NCBI GenBank assembly: GCA_023807065.1
Contig: JAJJLU010003672.1
Span: 1 to 39,732, forward strand
From: Isotricha intestinalis
Lineage: Eukaryota > Ciliophora > Litostomatea > Vestibuliferida > Isotrichidae
Direction of reading: 5' to 3'
DNA length: 39,732 nt
The number at the start of each line of letters is the position of its first letter. Within the stretch, counting starts at the first letter, position 1. Under the pieces are notes generated by a model, which did no database searches, was not told the DNA's origin, and saw nothing but the letters and a program-made list of their open reading frames with translations. Made by a program: the position numbers and the translations under genes. Below, in pieces: positions 1 through 8,784 of this stretch.

Positions 1-146
1 TCTTCAATCTCTTCTGGATTTGGAATTATTGATAATGTTTTTGATGAAATGTATACTGTCTCACCGTAGTATATGTTGTTGTTTGGGAATTTGTAAGATT
101 TAAAATTCGTTTTATCTAATTCTGCGAAGTCTTCTGTTGTGTACAT
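1..146 (-). CDS. N-terminal part of a gene running off the left edge (possibly MORN-like)
   Basis: Reading the minus strand from the ATG at 146-144 gives 48 open codons to the window edge with no stop. The codon use is richer in C-ending codons (TAC, AAC, TTC, GAC) than most neighbours. The peptide includes a segment reading FPNNNIYYGE, like the opening strand of MORN repeats (YxGxW type) in radial-spoke-like proteins, but one partial unit is too little to assign a family. The start sits behind an A-rich leader on the minus strand (T-run at 147-172 on the plus strand), as for other genes here. The rest of the gene lies outside the window, so function is open. Confidence 0.6.
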   Translation of the reverse strand, partial: MYTTEDFAELDKTNFKSYKFPNNNIYYGETVYISSKTLSIIPNPEEIE

Positions 147-700
147 TTTTTTTTAAAGTTTTTTTTTTTATATTTTAATTATTATTATGAGGGAAAATAT
201 ATTTTTTAATTTTTTATTTTTTCTTTTTTTATTGATTTTAAATAATATAGTTTTATTATATCTATTATTTTTTTCATAAACTTCTTTACTTTTTAATTAT
301 CTTTCTTTTCAATTTTAATGAATTAATTCTCATGTTTTATAATTTTGTTATAATAATATTTATAATCTTTTAAAAATATCATTGGTTAACTTTTTTCATT
401 TTTATTATATTCTTCTTTAATCTACTTATAAACTTTTTAAATCCAAGAAATTTGTTTTGATAAAAATCTTTTTTTTTCATAATAATTTCTATTCAAATTG
501 TTATCATTGAATTTTCTTTTTTATTTGTTTGTATTCATTGAGATATTCTTCTAAATAAAGATTTAGTTTTCTCAATTTCTTATTTTCTTATTAATAAAAT
601 TTCCAATTCTCTTTTTGATTGATTTAAAAATTTTCATTTTTTTTCATATTTCTTTAATATTTCTTTTCTAAATGTTTTTCTAATATTGTTCTGTCTAAAA
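147..700. other. Gene-poor stretch with decayed coding-like sequence on the minus strand
   Basis: No intact gene is visible. The minus strand stays purine-rich with G well above C, as in coding strands here, and long stretches read like Lys/Glu/Asn coiled coil in one frame or another, broken by TAA, TAG and TGA and by frame changes. The simplest reading is a degenerate 3' part of the coiled-coil gene upstream on the same strand. A purine-rich 3' untranslated region would look similar. Confidence 0.35.
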
Positions 701-1000
701 TTAATTCTTTACTTTTTCTTTTGTTTCAATTAAAATATCATTTAAATATTTATTTGAAGAAATTAAATTTTCATTTTCATTTTTTTTTTCTAATAATTTT
801 TCTTCTAAATGTTTTATATCATTTTCTTTATTAGAAAGTAAAATTTTATTTTCTTCAAATTTATTTGAAATTTCTTCTAATAATTTTTTACTTGAATTTA
901 TATCACTTATTAATTGATTATTCTCATTATCTGTTATTGCTTTATCTTTTAATAATATATTATATTTATCTTTTATATCATTTAATTCTTCTAAATTTTT
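701..1000 (-). pseudogene. In-frame continuation of the coiled-coil gene beyond a TGA
   Basis: Directly after the TGA at 1003-1001 the same frame stays open for 99 codons until TAA at 703-701. Its composition matches the upstream protein: heptad-like Leu/Ile spacing with many Glu, Lys and Asn. With TAA so common in this DNA, such an open stretch is unlikely to be 3' UTR. It could be a tail lost by a nonsense mutation, a read-through extension, or part of the gene behind an unrecognised intron or base error. Confidence 0.5.
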
Positions 1001-2098
1001 TCATAAATTATTTATTTTTTCTTCTTTTAAAATTTTCATATTTTCATTTTTTACTTTTTCACTTTCTAATAAAGCTTTATTTAAAATTTCATTATTTTGT
1101 AATATATTATTATATTCATTATTAATATTTTTTAATTGATTTTCAATTTCTTTTTTTGAATTTAATATTTTAGAATTTTTTTCTTGTAAATCATTTATTT
1201 TTACTTTATAAGATGCAATTTCATTTTGTAATTTAGGAACCATTAATAAAAGTTCAGAATATGGTAAATTATCTTTTTCATTATCTTTATTATTATTATT
1301 TTTTAAAGAAAGAGAATTTTTATTTTTTTTAATTAAATTATCTAATGAAGTTTTTAAAACTTGAATATATGTTTTTTGTTGATCATTTATAATTATTTCT
1401 TTATTTAATTGTTGAATTGCTTCTGATTTTTCATCTGATACTTTATTATATTTTTCTAATAATTCTGAATATAAATTATGAATTGAATCTGAAATTGTTT
1501 TATTAGGAAAATTATTATCATTATTATCATAATTCTTATTATTAACACTATAAGTATTAATATTATTATTAATATTATTATTGTTGTTATTTATTTTTTT
1601 ATTGTTTGATATAATGTTATTTAAATTATTAGTATTTAAATTGTTATTTGAATATTTATTAAAGAAATTATTTTCTTTTTTTTTTGAATTGTTTATTGAT
1701 GAAGATAAAGAATTAGAAATATTACTATCTTTACTTTCTTTTAAAGAAATAATTTCCTTATTTTTTGTAAAAGGTACATTAATAATATTATTATTATCTT
1801 GTTTTTCATTGATTTTATTATTATTAATATTTTTTGGAATTTCAACTAATTCACTTTTACTTTCTAATTGATGATTTATATCTTCTTCTTCTTCAATTTC
1901 TTCATTTTCATATTCTTCATTTCCATTATATTGATTTTCATTTTGATAATAATTATTATTATAATTTTCTTCTGTATTTTGATTTTCATATGTTGGTAAC
2001 ATTTCAACTGCATTCATATTATTTTTATCTTCTTCTGAATTTTCATCATATTCTTCTTTTATATATTCATAATTATTTCCTTCATTATCATGCAACAT
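1001..2098 (-). CDS. Long coiled-coil protein, Asn-rich, ends at an in-frame TGA
   Basis: The ORF starts at ATG 2098-2096 and has 365 codons. Residues 1-100 are acidic and Asn/Glu/Tyr-rich. Residues about 140-195 are low-complexity Asn/Ser, and the rest is a heptad-patterned coiled coil beginning near a Leu-Tyr-Ser-Glu-Leu-Leu-Glu-Lys segment. There is no signal peptide, membrane span or enzyme motif, and I do not recognise the family; a structural or cytoskeletal role is a guess from coiled coil alone. The gene is divergent from the protease-like gene at 2298 with 199 bases between starts. The frame continues as coiled coil past its TGA, so the true C terminus is uncertain. Confidence 0.7.
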   Translation of the reverse strand: MLHDNEGNNYEYIKEEYDENSEEDKNNMNAVEMLPTYENQNTEENYNNNYYQNENQYNGNEEYENEEIEEEEDINHQLESKSELVEIPKNINNNKINEKQDNNNIINVPFTKNKEIISLKESKDSNISNSLSSSINNSKKKENNFFNKYSNNNLNTNNLNNIISNNKKINNNNNNINNNINTYSVNNKNYDNNDNNFPNKTISDSIHNLYSELLEKYNKVSDEKSEAIQQLNKEIIINDQQKTYIQVLKTSLDNLIKKNKNSLSLKNNNNKDNEKDNLPYSELLLMVPKLQNEIASYKVKINDLQEKNSKILNSKKEIENQLKNINNEYNNILQNNEILNKALLESEKVKNENMKILKEEKINNL

Positions 2099-2297
2099 TT
2101 ATAATTTAAAAACTAATTCATTTTTATTATATATGAAATAAAATAATTTATTTTTTTACATTTATATTGATAAACAATATATAAATCTTTTTAATATTTC
2201 ATTATTTTATAATTTTTCTTTATCAATTAATAGTGAATTAAGCATTAAATAAATTTAAATTTAAATATATAAAAATTCCAAAAATTGTAATTAATTA
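2099..2297. promoter_or_regulatory. Shared upstream region of two divergent genes
   Basis: These 199 bases separate the start codons of the minus-strand coiled-coil gene and the plus-strand protease-like gene. The sequence is nearly pure A/T with no recognisable motif, so the regulatory role is inferred only from the head-to-head arrangement. Confidence 0.35.
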
Positions 2298-3950
2298 ATG
2301 GAAAAAATGGAATTAGAATCCTTTTTTGGAATTAAAAAAACTTCAGAAAAAAAAATAAGTGAAATTAAAGAAGAAGATAATTTATTTTTTGTAAAAGAAG
2401 TTATGCCTTATAATTTAGATATAATAGATACTATTCCTTTAAATAATTATTCAAATGAAACTAATTTTATTAAAAATACTTCTTTCAGTAGAATTTTTTA
2501 TAATACAAAAAGTAATTTAAATAAAATTTCTTATTTTGAAATATTTTTTGATGAATTAATTTTAGATATTCAAAATCTAAATAATCAAATTTCTTTTCTT
2601 TTTCAACCTCTTGAAAGTGATAATTCAAAATTTGATAAAAAAAAATGTTTTGGATTTAGATATTATGAAAAAAATAAAAATAATATAAATTCATATTTTA
2701 CATTAATAAGAAATAATAAGGAAAATAATATAAAAGATTTTTTTATATTAGAAAAATCAAATGAAGAAAAATTTAAAAAATTTTCAAATGAATTAATAGA
2801 TTGTTTTAAAATAATAAAATCAATTATAATAAATAAATATAATAATATCAATTTATATTCATTTGGAGAATCATTTCCAATTATTTTAGCATTTAGTTAT
2901 GCTTCAGAATTATTAAATATGAAAGAAATTAAATTTTTACCTGTTCGTAAAATTGAATTATTTGATAATTATAATTTTACAAAAAATTTAACTTTTAATA
3001 ATGAAATTATTTATGTTTTACCTATAATTTTTAAAGAACATATTTCTGTTTTATATATTAAAGATAAAAATATTAATGAAAGAAAATATTTATTAATTGA
3101 TATGAGTTTAATGCATTGTATTAATAATAAATATGATAATTTTGTTTTCCCTAATTCTATGAATAATATTATTATTTTTCCTAAAATTCAAATTCAAGAA
3201 AATAATTCTTGTTGTTTATGGTATTATGCTCAAATTTTAACTTTATATGAAAAAGAAATTAATAATGAAAAGAAATATAAATCTAAATTAAATTTTCTTA
3301 ATAGTCTTTTAGATAAATCATTTTATTTAGATATAGTTAATGCAATAAATTCTATAATGAATAAGAATAATAATTCTGAATTAATAAATATTGACTATTA
3401 TAATAAAAGTAATTTTGAAAATGATTATTTTTATCTAAATAAAAATAAAATATATAAAATTCATAATTATTCATTTAAAAATGGTTTTGTAAATATATAT
3501 AATTTAATTACTTTATTAAATGAATTCCCTTTTTCAAATTTATTATTATCAAATATTAGAAAAATTCAAGAAAGTTATTCAAAGATGATAAAATTATTAA
3601 ATGAAATAAAATTAAATATAAATTTGAGGATTATTAAAAATAAAAAAAATAATTTTGAAAGTAAAGAACTTATAGATTTAAAAAAATGTTATATAAAATG
3701 TAAAAATATTTTAAACGAATATTGTTTAAGTTCTTTAATATTATTAAATTCATGTTCTAAAATTGATAATTGTTTTGAAGAAAAAAATCAAAGCAATAAT
3801 TATATAAAATTATTTGCTGAATATAGTGATTTAAATAAAGAAAATGAAAATAATTTTATGAAAGAAATATTTAATATTAAGAATAATTGTTCTTTTCTAA
3901 GTTTAGAAGAAACTTCAAAATTAATAATTTCTCTCGGTTTAATTAATTAA
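2298..3950 (+). CDS. Clan CE (Ulp1/YopJ-like) cysteine-protease-like protein
   Basis: The 550-residue ORF has no signal peptide or membrane span. Its middle reproduces the order and spacing of the clan CE catalytic core (Ulp1/SENP, YopJ): His248 after a hydrophobic strand (LPIIFKEHISVLYI), Asp268 in a second strand (YLLIDMSL) 20 residues later, Gln300, and Cys306 six residues on (Q-x5-C), as in Ulp1. The usual Cys-Gly after the catalytic site is Cys305-Cys306-Leu here, so the oxyanion region is unusual. If active it would cleave or acetylate a ubiquitin-like or protein substrate; which one cannot be told. Residues after about 330 are a helical, Asn/Lys-rich extension without a recognised domain. 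A non-catalytic homologue is possible. Confidence 0.6.
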   Translation: MEKMELESFFGIKKTSEKKISEIKEEDNLFFVKEVMPYNLDIIDTIPLNNYSNETNFIKNTSFSRIFYNTKSNLNKISYFEIFFDELILDIQNLNNQISFLFQPLESDNSKFDKKKCFGFRYYEKNKNNINSYFTLIRNNKENNIKDFFILEKSNEEKFKKFSNELIDCFKIIKSIIINKYNNINLYSFGESFPIILAFSYASELLNMKEIKFLPVRKIELFDNYNFTKNLTFNNEIIYVLPIIFKEHISVLYIKDKNINERKYLLIDMSLMHCINNKYDNFVFPNSMNNIIIFPKIQIQENNSCCLWYYAQILTLYEKEINNEKKYKSKLNFLNSLLDKSFYLDIVNAINSIMNKNNNSELINIDYYNKSNFENDYFYLNKNKIYKIHNYSFKNGFVNIYNLITLLNEFPFSNLLLSNIRKIQESYSKMIKLLNEIKLNINLRIIKNKKNNFESKELIDLKKCYIKCKNILNEYCLSSLILLNSCSKIDNCFEEKNQSNNYIKLFAEYSDLNKENENNFMKEIFNIKNNCSFLSLEETSKLIISLGLIN

Positions 3951-4277
3951 TTTTATTTTTAATTTTTATTTCTTTAGAGTTGTATTATTTGAAAATAAAT
4001 TGTTAATTATATTTAAAAAGAATTATTGAAAAATAAAAGTGAAGAAATAGTAAATATAAATTTAATTTATTTAGAAAACAATTAATAATTAAATTTTATA
4101 ATTAAAATTGTGATTTTATTGTTTTATTTTTAATTTAAAATTATAATTATATATATAATATCCCATAAATTTAGTATTCAAAAAAAATAATCTCTTATTT
4201 AACTTTCATATATAAGAATTTCCTATAATAAAAAAACATGATAAATAGAAAAAATGATTATTTTATAAATTAATAAT
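3951..4277. other. Intergenic stretch between convergent genes, no feature seen
   Basis: It lies between the 3' ends of the protease-like gene and the small lipidated-protein gene. It is A/T-only in most places, with short runs such as TATATATAATAT near 4150. No open frame, tRNA-like fold or conserved motif was found; it probably holds the two 3' untranslated regions. Confidence 0.5.
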
Positions 4278-4562
4278 TTATTTTTTTTTTCCATTAATTA
4301 ATTGAAGAACACTAGTTTTTTTTTTAACTCCTTTTCCTTTACTAATAATATTTTCATCATTATTTGAATCTTCATAAGAATTTGAATTTGAATCAGATTT
4401 AATATTCTTAAAATTTACATAAGCTTTTAAATCTTTTGAATTTTCATTTTTTATTATATCTGGTACTTTTTCATTTGTTTTTGGTTGCTTTTCATTTGAA
4501 TCAAATTGAACTTCATTATTCTCTTTTCCTTTACAACAACATTTTATATTTCTTTGTCCCAT
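4278..4562 (-). CDS. Small N-myristoylated/palmitoylated peripheral membrane protein
   Basis: The 94-codon ORF begins MGQRNIKCCCKGK. Gly2 followed by a small/basic context fits N-myristoylation, and the Cys8-Cys9-Cys10 triplet next to Lys residues is a typical palmitoylation cluster. The rest is hydrophilic, rich in Asn, Ser, Glu and Lys, with no domain, and ends in a basic Lys-rich tail. This layout is common in small protist proteins tethered to plasma or ciliary membranes, and the anchoring is inferred from the motif only. It is divergent from the zinc-finger gene at 4723 (160 bases between starts). I cannot assign a function. Confidence 0.7.
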   Translation of the reverse strand: MGQRNIKCCCKGKENNEVQFDSNEKQPKTNEKVPDIIKNENSKDLKAYVNFKNIKSDSNSNSYEDSNNDENIISKGKGVKKKTSVLQLINGKKK

Positions 4563-4722
4563 TTTATAATTTTCAAAAAATAATTTTTTTATTCAATTCA
4601 TTTAAAAAATAAATTTCGGTATCAAAAAATTAAAATAAATTCATAAATTTATTATTTTTAATTTAAATTCTTTGATATTTCTTTTTAAATTTATTTCTTT
4701 AGATAATATATTATTTATAAAA

Positions 4723-5547
4723 ATGGAACCTCCAACAGCACAAGAAGAAATTAAATTAGAAAATAGTTATAAAATAAATTCAGATAAACAACATTTATTT
4801 AATTTAACAATACAAAATTTAAACTCTTCAATTAAAATTATTTCATCATTTGAAGATAATTGTATAACTCATAATTATGAGAAACAATTACTCTTTGATG
4901 AATTAAAAACAAATAAATTATTAGGTTTATGTGATTCAATTGATGAAATTTATGATGAATTAATTCATAATTTAAATAAAAATGAAACTAAAATTTTAGA
5001 AGAAACTAATCAAATTATTATAAATATTCCTGTTGATCATTTAAAAATAAAAGAAATTTTATTTCTTGTACAAGAAAAAAAAAAAAATGAAAAAGAAAGA
5101 ATAGATGAATTAATTTCTGTAGTTTCAAATTTAAAAAATGAAATAAAAGATTTAAAGTTAAATAAAAATAATGAAGAAATAAAACATATAAATGAAAAAA
5201 TAAATAATATAGAAAAAGAAAATATAGAATTAAAAGAAAAAATACAAAATTTAGAAAAAGAAAATTTTACTTTAAAAGAATTTGTAGAAAAAAAAATTAA
5301 TGAATTAGATAATACACCCAATGTTTTTTTACCTCGTTATCATAAACATATTTTAAATTTATGTTTAACAAATAGATCTTGGGGATGTGATATTTGTAAA
5401 CAACATTTTAATAAATTTGATAAAAGTTATTTTTGCCAAATTTGTGATTTTGATTTATGTAATAATTGTTTTAATAAAGGAAAAAATGAAAATAATTCTC
5501 CATTAAATATAGTAGAATTATTATTAAAAAATTTAAAAGATGATTAA
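4723..5547 (+). CDS. Coiled-coil protein with C-terminal DC1/ZZ-like zinc finger
   Basis: An upstream in-frame ATG at 4672 exists, but the ATG at 4723 is preferred because it has the A-rich leader typical here, and the 17 extra residues lack coding character. The 274-residue protein has an N-terminal helical part. A coiled coil (about residues 125-200) follows, then a zinc-binding module with His207, His209, Cys214, Cys222-x2-Cys225, Cys238-x2-Cys241 and Cys246-x2-Cys249. The segment CDFDLCNNC resembles DC1 and ZZ fingers. Such modules bind peptides or partner proteins; ligand and partner are unknown. It converges on the Cys-rich surface-protein gene, only 43 bases between stop codons. Confidence 0.8.
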   Translation: MEPPTAQEEIKLENSYKINSDKQHLFNLTIQNLNSSIKIISSFEDNCITHNYEKQLLFDELKTNKLLGLCDSIDEIYDELIHNLNKNETKILEETNQIIINIPVDHLKIKEILFLVQEKKKNEKERIDELISVVSNLKNEIKDLKLNKNNEEIKHINEKINNIEKENIELKEKIQNLEKENFTLKEFVEKKINELDNTPNVFLPRYHKHILNLCLTNRSWGCDICKQHFNKFDKSYFCQICDFDLCNNCFNKGKNENNSPLNIVELLLKNLKDD

Positions 5548-5590
5548 AAATTGTTTTAAACAAAAAATATAAAATTTAAAAAAAAAAAAA

Positions 5591-6196
5591 TTAAAAAAAC
5601 AAAAAAAATGAAAAAAGTAGAATAAAAAGATAATGATTAAAAAGATAAAAAGAATGACAATCAACTTCAAAAAAAGCACCAACAGTTTTAGCAGCACTAA
5701 CAGCTTCAGCAATTGCATTTTGATCAATATTTTTATATTTTCTACATGCATCTCCAGTAAATTGTTTACTTTTAATTCTAACAAAACAACAATCATAACC
5801 ATCTACATCGGAATCAAAACAATCTTTTCTTTCATTAGGATGATCAGGTCCACAATCACTTTTAAATTCCGGTTGATTTCCACAATTAACTTTTATTCCT
5901 GTTGAGAAAGAATTAAATTCTTCAAGAACAGAAATTCTTCCTTCTGTTGTATTTAATACTTTTACACATGTTGTTCTTGTTGTTAAATTTATATATCCTG
6001 TTATTAAACAACATTTTTCAGAGTCTAATTCTAATTTTTCTTTGTTCATTTCATCTGATAAACATTCTTCTAATGTTGGATTATTCTCTGTCTCATTTCC
6101 TTTATATACTCCACATTCATTTTTATATGATGTGTGAAGAGTTTTTGATAATGGATAATTCCAAAAAAGAAAAAGAATTAAATGAGGAATTGACAT
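5591..6196 (-). CDS. Cys-rich secreted or surface protein
   Basis: The 201-residue protein starts with a hydrophobic segment of signal-peptide type (ILFLFW) and ends in a hydrophobic run with no charged tail (LFILLFSFFLFF), fitting a GPI-anchor signal or a single membrane anchor. Between them lie 12 cysteines, including pairs at KCC and DCC, an even number as expected for disulfides, and N-glycosylation sequons (NET, NLT, NTT). It looks like a protist surface antigen or immobilisation-antigen-like small protein, but shows no long Cys-repeat periodicity. Codons for Gly, Pro and Cys are more frequent than in neighbours, as expected for an extracellular domain. Function unknown. Confidence 0.75.
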   Translation of the reverse strand: MSIPHLILFLFWNYPLSKTLHTSYKNECGVYKGNETENNPTLEECLSDEMNKEKLELDSEKCCLITGYINLTTRTTCVKVLNTTEGRISVLEEFNSFSTGIKVNCGNQPEFKSDCGPDHPNERKDCFDSDVDGYDCCFVRIKSKQFTGDACRKYKNIDQNAIAEAVSAAKTVGAFFEVDCHSFYLFNHYLFILLFSFFLFF

Positions 6197-6444
6197 TTTT
6201 TTTTAAAATTTTTTTATATTTTTTTTTTTTATTTTTTTTGAGTTTTTTTTTGAATTATTTAATACTTTTTTTTCATTTATTTTAGAAAGGTTAAATAGTT
6301 GTTTTTTGGTTTTTGGGCTTTTGGAATTTAGTTTTTTGAAAAATTTTTTTTTTATTTTAATTTTGTTTTATTTGTAATTATTTTTATTTCAATTTAAATC
6401 AATTTTATATATAAATAAAATTTTTTCTTAGTAATAAAAAATTA
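6197..6444. promoter_or_regulatory. Divergent upstream region, surface protein / cyclin
   Basis: Two head-to-head genes share these 248 bases. The half next to the surface-protein gene is a long T-rich block on the plus strand (A-rich leader on its own strand). No specific site is recognised. Confidence 0.3.
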
Positions 6445-7572
6445 ATGAATGAATTTAATGAAGAAATAAATTTAATATTATTAAAATCAAATATTAAAAA
6501 AAATCCTCATTTAATTCCAGTATATCAAAAATCAGGGAAAAATTCTTTTATATTATATAGAAAAGAAATGGTTCAAACGATAAAACATTTATATCAAAAA
6601 TATGTAAACAATAATAATTTAGGAATATTTTATTTAAGTGTATTATATTTAGATATAATATTATCAAAAAATAAAATTTTATTAATAATAGAAAATAATA
6701 GAAAATTATTATGTTTATGTTGTTTTATTTTATCTTTAAAATTTATAGGAGATTCAAATAATAGTGAAAAAATAATAAAAAATTATTTAAAAACCGATTT
6801 TCCACCATATTCAATTTTTGAAACTAAATGTTTATATTTATTAGATTATAATTTAATTTATACAACAACATATGATTATTTAAATATAATATTATTAAAA
6901 TCAGATCCAAAAATATTATTCACTTCTAAAACAATTTTATATTCATATATAGAAAATAATTCATATATAAATTATTGTCCATTTTTAACATCAATATCAA
7001 TAATAAAATATAGTAAATTTATAAATGGGAATGATTCCAAAATTTTATATGATGAATATTTTGAAGATAATATAGTAAAACATATAGAATTAATATTACA
7101 AAATGAATTTAAAGATATTGAGAATAAAAAAAATAATATTTCGATTGAAGATGATAAAATTTGGGATATGAAAACAATGGCTTCAACTGTTGAAAGATTG
7201 GAACAAAGAAGAATTTCTATGAGTAATAATAAAAGGAAAGATACTATTAGATTATTTAATAATGATTTTAAGAAAATTAATATTAATCCTATTAATTTAA
7301 ATACTGATTTTATTAAAGATTTTAAAGATAAAAATAATAATATTATTGTTAATAATAATTCTAATTTTAATAAAAATGATAATAATAATTCTTCCAGAAA
7401 AAGAAATTTTAGTCTAAATAAAACTATTAGTACTCAATATAATTATAATGCTAATAATCGATTTAATAATTTTAATATTAATAGAATTAATATTGATTTA
7501 GGTCAAATTTCAAAAATTCCTTTTGATAAATTAGCAAAATTATCAGTCAGATATTTAAAAACAGAAAAATAA
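6445..7572 (+). CDS. Cyclin-box protein (Pho80/cyclin-P type)
   Basis: The 375-residue protein has a cyclin N-terminal fold at about residues 35-160. A helix reads LGIFYLSVLYLDIIL, the next carries the Cys/Leu-rich core followed by SLKFIGD (the usual Lys of the cyclin box), and the last part reads ETKCLYLLDYNL, the familiar E-x-x-x-L-x-x-L-x-x-x-L pattern. A compact single box with a short linker resembles Pho80/PCL and plant P/U-type cyclins. It probably activates a CDK, but nothing links it to the CDK gene at 18.6 kb beyond proximity. Residues after about 270 are Asn-rich and disordered. The start at 6445 follows an A-rich leader. Confidence 0.8.
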   Translation: MNEFNEEINLILLKSNIKKNPHLIPVYQKSGKNSFILYRKEMVQTIKHLYQKYVNNNNLGIFYLSVLYLDIILSKNKILLIIENNRKLLCLCCFILSLKFIGDSNNSEKIIKNYLKTDFPPYSIFETKCLYLLDYNLIYTTTYDYLNIILLKSDPKILFTSKTILYSYIENNSYINYCPFLTSISIIKYSKFINGNDSKILYDEYFEDNIVKHIELILQNEFKDIENKKNNISIEDDKIWDMKTMASTVERLEQRRISMSNNKRKDTIRLFNNDFKKININPINLNTDFIKDFKDKNNNIIVNNNSNFNKNDNNNSSRKRNFSLNKTISTQYNYNANNRFNNFNINRINIDLGQISKIPFDKLAKLSVRYLKTEK

Positions 7573-7886
7573 CTTTTTTTTATATTTATTTATAAAAATT
7601 TGTAAATTAAAATAAACTTAAAAGCATAAATTAATCAATAAAAAAACTTATGAAATATATAAAATTTTTTTTTACATTTTTTTTGATATCATTTTAATAG
7701 TTTTTTTATCAATAAATTTGGTATTAAAAATTTCCATTAAAATAAAAAAAGAAATAAAAAAAATTCAAAAAAAAAATAAATATGAAAAAATTTAATTTAA
7801 ACTAAATTATTATATTAGAATGCATTAATATTCTTTTATAAGGAAAGAAATTTATTTTTTATTTATAATAAAAGTATTATTTCTAT
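7573..7886. other. Intergenic stretch between convergent genes, nothing seen
   Basis: A/T-rich sequence between the cyclin and the Asn-rich gene. It contains A-runs around 7745-7780 but no open frame, RNA fold or repeat that I can support. Confidence 0.5.
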
Positions 7887-8633
7887 TCAATGATTTTTTA
7901 TAAAAAAATTTAAATAATTATTTTTCTTTTTACTGATAAATAAATTATAATCATTTTTATAAAATAAAAAATGATTATTTTGAATTTCATTATTAAATGG
8001 ATAATAAATAATAATATCTTTAACATCTTCAATATCTAATTCTCCATCTTCATTTATAGAAGAATTATTATTTTTATTATTATTATTTATTCCATTAACA
8101 TTATCATAAGATTTAGCAAATTTTTTATCAACAACATTATTTTTTTCATTTTTTTTATTATTTAAATCACTATTTCTTGAATTATTATTTTTATTTTTTA
8201 TATTTAATCTCTTATATTCATTATAATTATTTAAAACCTTTGGAATTTGATTTCTATATGTTTTATTATTATTTAAAATAAAAGTATTATCTTTATTTCT
8301 TTTTTGGATTTTAGGATTAAAAAAAAATTTTTCAAAATCAAATTCAATTTTAATTGGATTTTTATTATTTAAAGTATTATCATTATTATTATTGTTATTA
8401 TTATTATTATTATATTTAAAACTTTTATTAAATGAAATATCATAATTTGTTTTATTAATTGATTTATTTATATTATTATTTTTCTTTGGAATTTGTCTTA
8501 ATATTGGAACTTTTATTTTTAATGTTTTATTTATTGGAGGAGTTTTTCTTTTTTTTAATAAAGAATATTTATTAAAAAAATTTAATGTATTTGAATTTAT
8601 TTTGTATATTTCAATTCCTTTATTGTTGTACAT
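7887..8633 (-). CDS. Asn-rich basic protein of unknown function
   Basis: The 248-codon ORF starts at ATG 8633-8631 and ends in TGA. It is dominated by Asn and Lys, with an uninterrupted Asn run of about ten residues encoded by an ATT/GTT (minus strand AAT/AAC) triplet repeat near 8375-8412. Two short segments look less degenerate: LLKKRKTPPINKTLKIKVPI near the N terminus, and an acidic stretch ending DVKDIIIYYPFN. No domain, membrane span or targeting signal is visible. The distinctive non-repetitive ends argue that it is a real gene. Confidence 0.6.
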   Translation of the reverse strand: MYNNKGIEIYKINSNTLNFFNKYSLLKKRKTPPINKTLKIKVPILRQIPKKNNNINKSINKTNYDISFNKSFKYNNNNNNNNNNDNTLNNKNPIKIEFDFEKFFFNPKIQKRNKDNTFILNNNKTYRNQIPKVLNNYNEYKRLNIKNKNNNSRNSDLNNKKNEKNNVVDKKFAKSYDNVNGINNNNKNNNSSINEDGELDIEDVKDIIIYYPFNNEIQNNHFLFYKNDYNLFISKKKNNYLNFFIKNH

Positions 8634-8784
8634 TTTTTAATTAAAATTCATTTAACAATTAATTCAATAAATAAAAGAATAAATCATAAAAAAAACAAAT
8701 AAAAAAATCACTTAAAAAACTAATTAAAAAATAAAACAATTTAATTAACAAATGTAAAAAAATTATTATATAAAAAAAATAAAT

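Noticed and set aside
1065..1070. Long intron skipping the TGA at 1001
   Set aside because: It would be about 70 nt with a GTGA donor, unlike all eight other introns (GTAA), and would remove normal coiled-coil sequence.
4672..4722. Upstream ATG as the true start of the zinc-finger gene
   Set aside because: The extra 17 residues are Phe/Ile/Leu from T-rich leader sequence; the ATG at 4723 has the AAAA context seen at other starts.
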